Origin: Apostichopus japonicus
Lineage: Eukaryota; Echinodermata; Holothuroidea; Aspidochirotida; Stichopodidae
Length of the DNA stretch: 64,000 nucleotides
Direction of reading: 5' to 3'
Assembly: GCF_037975245.1 (NCBI RefSeq)
Contig: NC_092565.1
Location: 17,151,999-17,215,998 of the forward strand
Positions 47,202-58,846 of this stretch are shown here, one piece after another. The number at the start of each line of letters is the position of its first letter. Positions within the stretch are counted from its first letter, which is position 1. The position numbers and the translations under genes were made by a program. The notes beneath the pieces are model-generated. The model saw only the letters and a program-made list of their open reading frames with translations. It searched no databases and was not told the origin of the DNA.

Positions 47202-50200
47202 AGTATTAGTTAATCCACCTAATATCTCAGTCCATACAGTGGCGCGATGGCTTGGCGCACTGTACGAGCTGATGATCGAGACTCTCTTTTGCGTCCGTGG
47301 TTCGAACCCCGGTGATGACGTCTTCTGCCGATCTTTTACAGCTCGTGCCTACACGTTCAGTTGTAAGTATTAGTTAATCCACCTTGTATCTCAGTCCATA
47401 CAGTGGCGCGATGGCTTGGCGCACTGTACGAGCTGATGATCGAGACTCTCTTTTGCGTCCGTGGTTCGAACCCCGGTGATGACGTCTTCTGCCGATTTTT
47501 TACAGCTCGTGCCTACACGTTCACCTGTAAGTATTAGTTAATCCGCCTAATATCTCAGTCCATACAGTGGCGCGATGGCTTGGCGCACTGTACGCGCTGA
47601 TGATCGAGACTCTCTTTTGCGTCCGTGGTTCGAACCCCGGTGATGACGTCTTCTGCCGATCTTTTACAGCTCTTGCCGACACGTTCCGCTGTAAGTATTA
47701 GTTAATCCACCTAATATCTCAGTCCATACAGTGGCGCGATGGCTTGGCGCACTGTACGAGCTGATGATCGAGACTCTCTTTTGCGTCCGTGGTTCGAACC
47801 CCTGTGATGACGTCTTTTGCCGATCTTTTACAGCTCGTGCCCACACGTTCAGCTGTAAGTATTAGTTAATCCACCTAATATCTCAGTCCATACAGTGGCG
47901 CGGTGGCTTGGCGCACCGTACCAGCTGATGATCGAGATTCTCTTTTGCATCCGTGGTTCGAACCCCGGTGATGACGTCTTTTGCCGATCTTTTACAGCTC
48001 GTTCCCACACGTTCAGCTGTAAGTATTAGTTAATCCACCTAATATCTCAGTCCATACAGTGGCGCGATGGCTTGGCGCACTGTACGAGCTGATGATCGAG
48101 ACTCTCTTTTGCATCCGTGGTTCGAACCCCGGTGATGACGTCTTTTGCCGATCTTTTACAGCTCGTGCCTACACGTTCAGCTGTAAGTATTAGTTAATCC
48201 ACCTAATATCTCAGTCCATACAGTGGCGCGATGGCTTGGCGCACTGTACGAGCTGATGATCGAGACTCCCTTTTGCATCCGTGGTTCGAACCCCGGTGAT
48301 GACGTCTTTTGCCGATCTTTTACAGCTCGTGCCTACATTGTGAGCTGTAACTATTAGTTAATCCACCTAATATCTCAGTCCATACAGTGGCGCGATGGCT
48401 TGGCGCACTGTACGAGCTGATGATCGAGACTCTCTTTTGCATCCGTGGTTCGAACCCCGGTGATGACGTCTTTTGCCGATCTTTTACAGCTCGTGCCTAC
48501 ACGTTCAGCTGTAAGTATTAGTTAATCCACCTAATATCTCAGTCCATACAGTGGCGCGATGGCTTGGCGCACTGTACGAGCTGATGATCGAGACTCTCTT
48601 TTGCATCCGTGGTCCGAACCCCGGTGATGACGTCTTTTGCAGATCTTTTACAGCTCGTGCCTACACGTTCAGCTGTAAGTATTAGTTAATCCACCTAATA
48701 TCTCAGTCCATACAGTGGCGCGATGGCTTGGCGCACTGTACGAGCTGATGATCGAGACTCTCTTTTGCATCCGTGGTTCGAACCCCGGTGATGACGTCTT
48801 TTGCCGATCTTTTACAGCTCGTGCCTACATTGTGAGCTGTAACTATTAGTTAATCCACCTAATATCTCAGTCCATACAGTGGCGCGATGGCTTGGCGCAC
48901 TGTACGAGCTGATGATCGAGACTCTCTTTTGCATCCGTGGTTCGAACCCCGGTGATGACGTCTTTTGCCGATCTTTTACAGCTCGTGCCTACATTGTGAT
49001 CTGTAACTATTAGTTAATCCACCTAATATCTCAGTCCATACAGTGGCGCGATGGCTTGGCGCACTGTACGAGCTGATGATCGAGACTCTCTTTTGCATCC
49101 GTGGTTCGAACCCCGGTGATGACGTCTTTTGCCGATCTTTTACAGCTCGTGCCTACACGTTCAGCTGTAAGTATTAGTTAATCCACCTAATATCTCAGTC
49201 CATACAGTGGCGCGATGGCTTGGCGCACTGTACGAGCTGATGATCGAGACTCCCTTTTGCATCCGTGGTTCGAACCCCGGTGATGACGTCTTTTGCCGAT
49301 CTTTTACAGCTCGTGCCTACACGTTCAGCTGTAAGTATTAGTTAATCCACCTAATATCTCAGTCCATACAGTGGCGCGATGGCTTGGCGCACTGTACGAG
49401 CTGATGATCGAGACTCTCTTTTGCATCCGTGGTTCGAACCCCGGTGATGACGTCTTTTGCCGATCTTTTACAGCTCGTGCCTACACGGGGAGCTGTAAGT
49501 ATTAGTTAATCCACCTAATATCTCAGTCCATACAGTGGCGCGATGGCTTGGCGCACTGTACGAGCTGATGATCGAGACTCTCTTTTGCATCCGTGGTTCG
49601 AACCCCGGTGATGACGTCTTTTGCCGATCTTTTACAGCTCGTGCCTACACGTTCAGCTGTAAGTATTAGTTAATCCACCTTGTATCTCAGCCCATACAGT
49701 GGCGCGATGGCTTGGCGCACTGTACGAGCTGATGATCGAGACTCTCTTTTGCGTCCGTGGTTCGAACCCCGGTGATGACGTCTTCTGCCGATCTTTTACA
49801 GCTCGTGCCTACACGTTCACCTGTAAGTATTAGTTAATCCGCCTAATATCTCAGTCCATACAGTGGCGCGATGGCTTGGCGCACTGTACGAGCTGATGAT
49901 CGAGACTCTCTTTTGCATCCGTGGTTCGAACCCCGGTGATCATGTCTTTTGCCGATCTTTTACAGCTCGTGCCTACACGGGGAGCTGTAAGTATTAGTTA
50001 ATCCACCTAATATCTCAGTCCATACAGTGGCGCGATGGCTTGGCGCACTGTACGAGCTGATGATCGAGACTCTCTTTTGCGTCCGTGGTTCGAACCCCGG
50101 TGATGACGTCTTCTGCCGATCTTTTACAGCTCGTGCCTACACGTTCAGTTGTAAGTATTAGTTAATCCACCTTGTATCTCAGTCCATACAGTGGCGCGAT

Positions 50201-51307
50201 GGCTTGGCGCACTGTACGAGCTGATGATCGAGACTCTCTTTTGCGTCCGTGGTTCGAACCCCGGTGATGACGTCTTCTGCCGATTTTTTACAGCTCGTGC
50301 CTACACGTTCACCTGTAAGTATTAGTTAATCCGCCTAATATCTCAGTCCATACAGTGGCGCGATGGCTTGGCGCACTGTACGAGCTGATGATCGAGACTC
50401 TCTTTTGCGTCCGTGGTTCGAACCCCGGTGATGACGTCTTCTGCCGATCTTTTACAGCTCTTGCCGACACGTTCCGCTGTAAGTATTAGTTAATCCACCT
50501 AATATCTCAGTCCATACAGTGGCGCGATGGCTTGGCGCACTGTACGAGCTGATGATCGAGACTCTCTTTTGCGTCCGTGGTTCGAACCCCTGTGATGACG
50601 TCTTTTGCCGATCTTTTACAGCTCGTTCCCACACGTTCAGCTGTAAGTATTAGTTAATCCACCTAATATCTCAGTCCATACAGTGGCGCGATGGCTTGGC
50701 GCACCGTACCAGCTGATGATCGAGACTCTCTTTTGCATCCGTGGTTCGAACCCCGGTGATGACGTCTTTTGCCGATCTTTTACAGCTCGTGCCCACACGT
50801 TCAGCTGTAAGTATTAGTTAATCCACCTAATATCTCAGTCCATACAGTGGCGCGATGGCTTGGCGCACTGTACGAGCTGATGATCGAGACTCTCTTTTGC
50901 ATCCGTGGTTCGAACCCCGGTGATGACGTCTTTTGCCGATCTTTTACAGCTCGTGCCTACACGGGGAGCTGTAAGTATTAGTTAATCCACCTAATATCTC
51001 AGTCCATACAGTGGCGCGATGGCTTGGCGCACTGTACGAGCTGATGATCGAGACTCTCTTTTGCATCCGTGGTTCGAACCCCGGTGATCATGTCTTTTGC
51101 CGATCTTTTACAGCTCGTGCCTACATTGTGATCTGTAACTATTAGTTAATCCACCTAATATCTCAGTCCATACAGTGGCGCGATGGCTTGGCGCACTGTA
51201 CGAGCTGATGATCGAGACTCTCTTTTGCATCCGTGGTTCGAACCCCGGTGATCATGTCTTTTGCCGATCTTTTACAGCTCGTGCCTACACGGGGAGCTGT
51301 AAGTATT
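47202..51307 (+). repeat. Satellite, 25 monomers between family B copies 4 and 5
   Basis: 4,106 bp, twenty-five monomers plus 6 bp. It includes GTTCCG markers near 47664 and 50452 (17 monomers apart) and, at 49990-49995, an empty version of the family B target within the same monomer order. The part from about 48345 belongs to the first 4,647-bp unit. Confidence 0.9.
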
Positions 51308-52340
51308 TGATTTTGATTTGATTTATTTTTGTTTTTTTCACGTGCAAATATACAAGGTGAAAGGAAGTCTTCTATAAAGCATACAATAGCTTAACAATGT
51401 AGAAGACTCCCTGAAGAAAGAAAAGAGAAGAAAAAAATTAAAGATCAAATTAAGCGTTTCGACAATAAATCAATTATATGATATTTTAATTATCAACAAT
51501 AATCGACAATAAATCAATTATATGATATTTTAATTAATATGATGCAATTATTTCTTTAATATAACATTTTCTAAATGTCCTACACGATAATTTATTTTTA
51601 ATAATGTCAGTAATAGAATTCCAGGTTTTTATTGCTCGATTTCTGAGGCTTAACATTCCTGTTGAGGTATTCGTGTTGTGATAATGCGCATGATTTGCAT
51701 GTCTTGTGTTGTGGTGATGTATATCCGAATTACTGATTAAATAATTATGAAATGCATTAGGTAGGAGTCCATTCCAAGCCTTATAAGTGAAGGTGGCAAG
51801 ATTTACACGTATTATGTCATTAATTTTCAATACATTCAGATCCTTGAATAGAAGGTTGGTGTGATCACGTGGTGCAGCATGTGATATGTGGCGGACAGCT
51901 TTCTTTTGTAATATAATAAGTGGCTTAAGATTAGTATCACGTGTACCAGACCAAATTATCGAGCAATAAGAAAAATGTGGGACCACTAAAGTTTGATAAA
52001 GTGTCTTTAATATGTGTTGTGGCAGGTAGTGTTTCAATTTCGATAATATTCCTATATTCTTTGCAACTTTCTTGCATACTATGGAAATATGATCACCCCA
52101 TGAAAGTTTATGATCAATATGTACACCTAAGAATTTATTAGAAAATACCTCTTTGAGAATTTTACCTCCCATAAAAATATTTTTATCCCAGCTAAAATTT
52201 CGGGATGTATTAAAAACGATATAATTCGTTTTGCCAATGTTAAGCGATAGCTTATTAGAGGCAAACCAGTCGTTAAATTTATTCAATTCAGAAGACACTT
52301 TAATATGAAATAAATTTTCATTTTCATTTGATTCGATATT
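51308..52340 (-). mobile_element. LINE family B, copy 5
   Basis: 1,033 bp, AGTATT flanks at 51302-51307 and 52341-52346. Same coding sequence as copies 2, 6 and 7. It lies inside the first 4,647-bp unit. Confidence 0.88.
51534..52340 (-). pseudogene. Reverse transcriptase C-terminal fragment, LINE family B copy 5
   Basis: Intact 269-codon frame with the consensus family B sequence (LIILQKK, NDIIRV, FSNKFLG). It has no polymerase active site and no start of its own. Confidence 0.83.
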
Positions 52341-55300
52341 AGTATTAGTTAATCCACCTAATATCTCAGTCCATACAGTGGCGCGATGGCTTGGCGCACT
52401 GTACGAGCTGATGATCGAGACTCTCTTTTGCGTCCGTGGTTCGAACCCCGGTGATGACGTCTTCTGCCGATCTTTTACAGCTCGTGCCTACACGTTCAGT
52501 TGTAAGTATTAGTTAATCCACCTTGTATCTCAGTCCATACAGTGGCGCGATGGCTTGGCGCACCGTACCAGCTGATGATCGAGACTCTCTTTTGCATCCG
52601 TGGTTCGAACCCCGGTGATGACGTCTTTTGCCGATCTTTTACAGCTCGTGCCCACACGTTCAGCTGTAAGTATTAGTTAATCCACCTAATATCTCAGTCC
52701 ATACAGTGGCGCGATGGCTTGGCGCACTGTACGAGCTGATGATCGAGACTCTCTTTTGCATCCGTGGTTCGAACCCCGGTGATGACGTCTTTTGCCGATC
52801 TTTTACAGCTCGTGCCTACACGGGGAGCTGTAAGTATTAGTTAATCCACCTAATATCTCAGTCCATACAGTGGCGCGATGGCTTGGCGCACTGTACGAGC
52901 TGATGATCGAGACTCTCTTTTGCATCCGTGGTTCGAACCCCGGTGATCATGTCTTTTGCCGATCTTTTACAGCTCGTGCCTACATTGTGATCTGTAACTA
53001 TTAGTTAATCCACCTAATATCTCAGTCCATACAGTGGCGCGATGGCTTGGCGCACTGTACGAGCTGATGATCGAGACTCTCTTTTGCATCCGTGGTTCGA
53101 ACCCCGGTGATGACGTCTTTTGCCGATCTTTTACAGCTCGTGCCTACACGTTCAGCTGTAAGTATTAGTTAATCCACCTAATATCTCAGTCCATACAGTG
53201 GCGCGATGGCTTGGCGCACTGTACGAGCTGATGATCGAGACTCTCTTTTGCATCCGTGGTCCGAACCCCGGTGATGACGTCTTTTGCAGATCTTTTACAG
53301 CTCGTGCCTACACGTTCAGCTGTAAGTATTAGTTAATCCACCTAATATCTCAGTCCATACAGTGGCGCGATGGCTTGGCGCACTGTACGAGCTGATGATC
53401 GAGACTCTCTTTTGCATCCGTGGTTCGAACCCCGGTGATGACGTCTTTTGCCGATCTTTTACAGCTCGTGCCTACATTGTGAGCTGTAACTATTAGTTAA
53501 TCCACCTAATATCTCAGTCCATACAGTGGCGCGATGGCTTGGCGCACTGTACGAGCTGATGATCGAGACTCTCTTTTGCATCCGTGGTTCGAACCCCGGT
53601 GATGACGTCTTTTGCCGATCTTTTACAGCTCGTGCCTACATTGTGATCTGTAACTATTAGTTAATCCACCTAATATCTCAGTCCATACAGTGGCGCGATG
53701 GCTTGGCGCACTGTACGAGCTGATGATCGAGACTCTCTTTTGCATCCGTGGTTCGAACCCCGGTGATGACGTCTTTTGCCGATCTTTTACAGCTCGTGCC
53801 TACACGTTCAGCTGTAAGTATTAGTTAATCCACCTAATATCTCAGTCCATACAGTGGCGCGATGGCTTGGCGCACTGTACGAGCTGATGATCGAGACTCC
53901 CTTTTGCATCCGTGGTTCGAACCCCGGTGATGACGTCTTTTGCCGATCTTTTACAGCTCGTGCCTACACGTTCAGCTGTAAGTATTAGTTAATCCACCTA
54001 ATATCTCAGTCCATACAGTGGCGCGATGGCTTGGCGCACTGTACGAGCTGATGATCGAGACTCTCTTTTGCATCCGTGGTTCGAACCCCGGTGATGACGT
54101 CTTTTGCCGATCTTTTACAGCTCGTGCCTACACGGGGAGCTGTAAGTATTAGTTAATCCACCTAATATCTCAGTCCATACAGTGGCGCGATGGCTTGGCG
54201 CACTGTACGAGCTGATGATCGAGACTCTCTTTTGCATCCGTGGTTCGAACCCCGGTGATGACGTCTTTTGCCGATCTTTTACAGCTCGTGCCTACACGTT
54301 CAGCTGTAAGTATTAGTTAATCCACCTTGTATCTCAGCCCATACAGTGGCGCGATGGCTTGGCGCACTGTACGAGCTGATGATCGAGACTCTCTTTTGCG
54401 TCCGTGGTTCGAACCCCGGTGATGACGTCTTCTGCCGATCTTTTACAGCTCGTGCCTACACGTTCACCTGTAAGTATTAGTTAATCCGCCTAATATCTCA
54501 GTCCATACAGTGGCGCGATGGCTTGGCGCACTGTACGAGCTGATGATCGAGACTCTCTTTTGCATCCGTGGTTCGAACCCCGGTGATCATGTCTTTTGCC
54601 GATCTTTTACAGCTCGTGCCTACACGGGGAGCTGTAAGTATTAGTTAATCCACCTAATATCTCAGTCCATACAGTGGCGCGATGGCTTGGCGCACTGTAC
54701 GAGCTGATGATCGAGACTCTCTTTTGCGTCCGTGGTTCGAACCCCGGTGATGACGTCTTCTGCCGATCTTTTACAGCTCGTGCCTACACGTTCAGTTGTA
54801 AGTATTAGTTAATCCACCTTGTATCTCAGTCCATACAGTGGCGCGATGGCTTGGCGCACTGTACGAGCTGATGATCGAGACTCTCTTTTGCGTCCGTGGT
54901 TCGAACCCCGGTGATGACGTCTTCTGCCGATTTTTTACAGCTCGTGCCTACACGTTCACCTGTAAGTATTAGTTAATCCGCCTAATATCTCAGTCCATAC
55001 AGTGGCGCGATGGCTTGGCGCACTGTACGAGCTGATGATCGAGACTCTCTTTTGCGTCCGTGGTTCGAACCCCGGTGATGACGTCTTCTGCCGATCTTTT
55101 ACAGCTCTTGCCGACACGTTCCGCTGTAAGTATTAGTTAATCCACCTAATATCTCAGTCCATACAGTGGCGCGATGGCTTGGCGCACTGTACGAGCTGAT
55201 GATCGAGACTCTCTTTTGCGTCCGTGGTTCGAACCCCTGTGATGACGTCTTTTGCCGATCTTTTACAGCTCGTTCCCACACGTTCAGCTGTAAGTATTAG

Positions 55301-55954
55301 TTAATCCACCTAATATCTCAGTCCATACAGTGGCGCGATGGCTTGGCGCACCGTACCAGCTGATGATCGAGACTCTCTTTTGCATCCGTGGTTCGAACCC
55401 CGGTGATGACGTCTTTTGCCGATCTTTTACAGCTCGTGCCCACACGTTCAGCTGTAAGTATTAGTTAATCCACCTAATATCTCAGTCCATACAGTGGCGC
55501 GATGGCTTGGCGCACTGTACGAGCTGATGATCGAGACTCTCTTTTGCATCCGTGGTTCGAACCCCGGTGATGACGTCTTTTGCCGATCTTTTACAGCTCG
55601 TGCCTACACGGGGAGCTGTAAGTATTAGTTAATCCACCTAATATCTCAGTCCATACAGTGGCGCGATGGCTTGGCGCACTGTACGAGCTGATGATCGAGA
55701 CTCTCTTTTGCATCCGTGGTTCGAACCCCGGTGATCATGTCTTTTGCCGATCTTTTACAGCTCGTGCCTACATTGTGATCTGTAACTATTAGTTAATCCA
55801 CCTAATATCTCAGTCCATACAGTGGCGCGATGGCTTGGCGCACTGTACGAGCTGATGATCGAGACTCTCTTTTGCATCCGTGGTTCGAACCCCGGTGATC
55901 ATGTCTTTTGCCGATCTTTTACAGCTCGTGCCTACACGGGGAGCTGTAAGTATT
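52341..55954 (+). repeat. Satellite, 22 monomers between family B copies 5 and 6
   Basis: 3,614 bp, twenty-two monomers plus 6 bp. The seam between the two 4,647-bp units is near 52991. A second empty target is at 54637-54642 and the GTTCCG marker monomer begins near 55099. Confidence 0.9.
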
Positions 55955-56987
55955 TGATTTTGATTTGATTTATTTTTGTTTTTTTCACGTGCAAATATAC
56001 AAGGTGAAAGGAAGTCTTCTATAAAGCATACAATAGCTTAACAATGTAGAAGACTCCCTGAAGAAAGAAAAGAGAAGAAAAAAATTAAAGATCAAATTAA
56101 GCGTTTCGACAATAAATCAATTATATGATATTTTAATTATCAACAATAATCGACAATAAATCAATTATATGATATTTTAATTAATATGATGCAATTATTT
56201 CTTTAATATAACATTTTCTAAATGTCCTACACGATAATTTATTTTTAATAATGTCAGTAATAGAATTCCAGGTTTTTATTGCTCGATTTCTGAGGCTTAA
56301 CATTCCTGTTGAGGTATTCGTGTTGTGATAATGCGCATGATTTGCATGTCTTGTGTTGTGGTGATGTATATCCGAATTACTGATTAAATAATTATGAAAT
56401 GCATTAGGTAGGAGTCCATTCCAAGCCTTATAAGTGAAGGTGGCAAGATTTACACGTATTATGTCATTAATTTTCAATACATTCAGATCCTTGAATAGAA
56501 GGTTGGTGTGATCACGTGGTGCAGCATGTGATATGTGGCGGACAGCTTTCTTTTGTAATATAATAAGTGGCTTAAGATTAGTATCACGTGTACCAGACCA
56601 AATTATCGAGCAATAAGAAAAATGTGGGACCACTAAAGTTTGATAAAGTGTCTTTAATATGTGTTGTGGCAGGTAGTGTTTCAATTTCGATAATATTCCT
56701 ATATTCTTTGCAACTTTCTTGCATACTATGGAAATATGATCACCCCATGAAAGTTTATGATCAATATGTACACCTAAGAATTTATTAGAAAATACCTCTT
56801 TGAGAATTTTACCTCCCATAAAAATATTTTTATCCCAGCTAAAATTTCGGGATGTATTAAAAACGATATAATTCGTTTTGCCAATGTTAAGCGATAGCTT
56901 ATTAGAGGCAAACCAGTCGTTAAATTTATTCAATTCAGAAGACACTTTAATATGAAATAAATTTTCATTTTCATTTGATTCGATATT
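55955..56987 (-). mobile_element. LINE family B, copy 6
   Basis: 1,033 bp, AGTATT flanks at 55949-55954 and 56988-56993. It corresponds to copy 5 in the second 4,647-bp unit. Confidence 0.88.
56181..56987 (-). pseudogene. Reverse transcriptase C-terminal fragment, LINE family B copy 6
   Basis: Intact 269-codon frame encoding the same sequence as copies 2, 5 and 7. It lacks the catalytic block. Confidence 0.83.
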
Positions 56988-57813
56988 AGTATTAGTTAAT
57001 CCACCTAATATCTCAGTCCATACAGTGGCGCGATGGCTTGGCGCACTGTACGAGCTGATGATCGAGACTCTCTTTTGCGTCCGTGGTTCGAACCCCGGTG
57101 ATGACGTCTTCTGCCGATCTTTTACAGCTCGTGCCTACACGTTCAGTTGTAAGTATTAGTTAATCCACCTTGTATCTCAGTCCATACAGTGGCGCGATGG
57201 CTTGGCGCACCGTACCAGCTGATGATCGAGACTCTCTTTTGCATCCGTGGTTCGAACCCCGGTGATGACGTCTTTTGCCGATCTTTTACAGCTCGTGCCC
57301 ACACGTTCAGCTGTAAGTATTAGTTAATCCACCTAATATCTCAGTCCATACAGTGGCGCGATGGCTTGGCGCACTGTACGAGCTGATGATCGAGACTCTC
57401 TTTTGCATCCGTGGTTCGAACCCCGGTGATGACGTCTTTTGCCGATCTTTTACAGCTCGTGCCTACACGGGGAGCTGTAAGTATTAGTTAATCCACCTAA
57501 TATCTCAGTCCATACAGTGGCGCGATGGCTTGGCGCACTGTACGAGCTGATGATCGAGACTCTCTTTTGCATCCGTGGTTCGAACCCCGGTGATCATGTC
57601 TTTTGCCGATCTTTTACAGCTCGTGCCTACATTGTGATCTGTAACTATTAGTTAATCCACCTAATATCTCAGTCCATACAGTGGCGCGATGGCTTGGCGC
57701 ACTGTACGAGCTGATGATCGAGACTCTCTTTTGCATCCGTGGTTCGAACCCCGGTGATCATGTCTTTTGCCGATCTTTTACAGCTCGTGCCTACACGGGG
57801 AGCTGTAAGTATT
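56988..57813 (+). repeat. Satellite, 5 monomers between family B copies 6 and 7
   Basis: 826 bp, five monomers plus 6 bp. Order: GTTCAGTTG/CCTTGTATC, GCACCGTACCAG with CCCACACG, ACGGGGAG, GATCATGTC with ATTGTGATCTG, GATCATGTC with ACGGGGAG. The same five follow copy 5 up to the seam and the last ones precede copies 5 and 6, so copy 7 is a 1,859-bp local duplication. Confidence 0.9.
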
Positions 57814-58846
57814 TGATTTTGATTTGATTTATTTTTGTTTTTTTCACGTGCAAATATACAAGGTGAAAGGAAGTCTTCTATAAAGCATACAATAGCTTAA
57901 CAATGTAGAAGACTCCCTGAAGAAAGAAAAGAGAAGAAAAAAATTAAAGATCAAATTAAGCGTTTCGACAATAAATCAATTATATGATATTTTAATTATC
58001 AACAATAATCGACAATAAATCAATTATATGATATTTTAATTAATATGATGCAATTATTTCTTTAATATAACATTTTCTAAATGTCCTACACGATAATTTA
58101 TTTTTAATAATGTCAGTAATAGAATTCCAGGTTTTTATTGCTCGATTTCTGAGGCTTAACATTCCTGTTGAGGTATTCGTGTTGTGATAATGCGCATGAT
58201 TTGCATGTCTTGTGTTGTGGTGATGTATATCCGAATTACTGATTAAATAATTATGAAATGCATTAGGTAGGAGTCCATTCCAAGCCTTATAAGTGAAGGT
58301 GGCAAGATTTACACGTATTATGTCATTAATTTTCAATACATTCAGATCCTTGAATAGAAGGTTGGTGTGATCACGTGGTGCAGCATGTGATATGTGGCGG
58401 ACAGCTTTCTTTTGTAATATAATAAGTGGCTTAAGATTAGTATCACGTGTACCAGACCAAATTATCGAGCAATAAGAAAAATGTGGGACCACTAAAGTTT
58501 GATAAAGTGTCTTTAATATGTGTTGTGGCAGGTAGTGTTTCAATTTCGATAATATTCCTATATTCTTTGCAACTTTCTTGCATACTATGGAAATATGATC
58601 ACCCCATGAAAGTTTATGATCAATATGTACACCTAAGAATTTATTAGAAAATACCTCTTTGAGAATTTTACCTCCCATAAAAATATTTTTATCCCAGCTA
58701 AAATTTCGGGATGTATTAAAAACGATATAATTCGTTTTGCCAATGTTAAGCGATAGCTTATTAGAGGCAAACCAGTCGTTAAATTTATTCAATTCAGAAG
58801 ACACTTTAATATGAAATAAATTTTCATTTTCATTTGATTCGATATT
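57814..58846 (-). mobile_element. LINE family B, copy 7
   Basis: 1,033 bp, AGTATT flanks at 57808-57813 and 58847-58852. Its right flank matches that of copies 2 and 4 (GTTCAGTTG, then the GATTTTTTACAG monomer) rather than copies 5 and 6, which suggests recombination between units. Confidence 0.87.
58040..58846 (-). pseudogene. Reverse transcriptase C-terminal fragment, LINE family B copy 7
   Basis: Intact 269-codon frame with the consensus family B sequence. It lacks the catalytic block and a start of its own. Confidence 0.83.

Larger units (their letters stand above)
48345..52991 (+). repeat. 4,647-bp higher-order unit, first copy (contains family B copy 5)
   Basis: Marker order and spacing match 52992-57638 throughout, including family B and the empty target site (49990, 54637). 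Just left of the unit the alignment fails (TGTGAGCTG against TGTGATCTG). I noticed no differences between the two units by eye, but I did not compare every base. Confidence 0.8.
52992..57638 (+). repeat. 4,647-bp higher-order unit, second copy (contains family B copy 6)
   Basis: This is the adjacent direct repeat of 48345-52991, made of one family B fragment with its duplicated 6 bp (1,039) plus 22 monomers (3,608). Matching continues for roughly 100 bp beyond the right edge before the GATCATGTC difference. Confidence 0.8.

Noticed and set aside
38365-58846. Seven independent LINE insertions at a preferred target
   Set aside because: Identical truncation, tail and target duplication, plus exact monomer multiples between copies, fit one insertion followed by satellite amplification much better.
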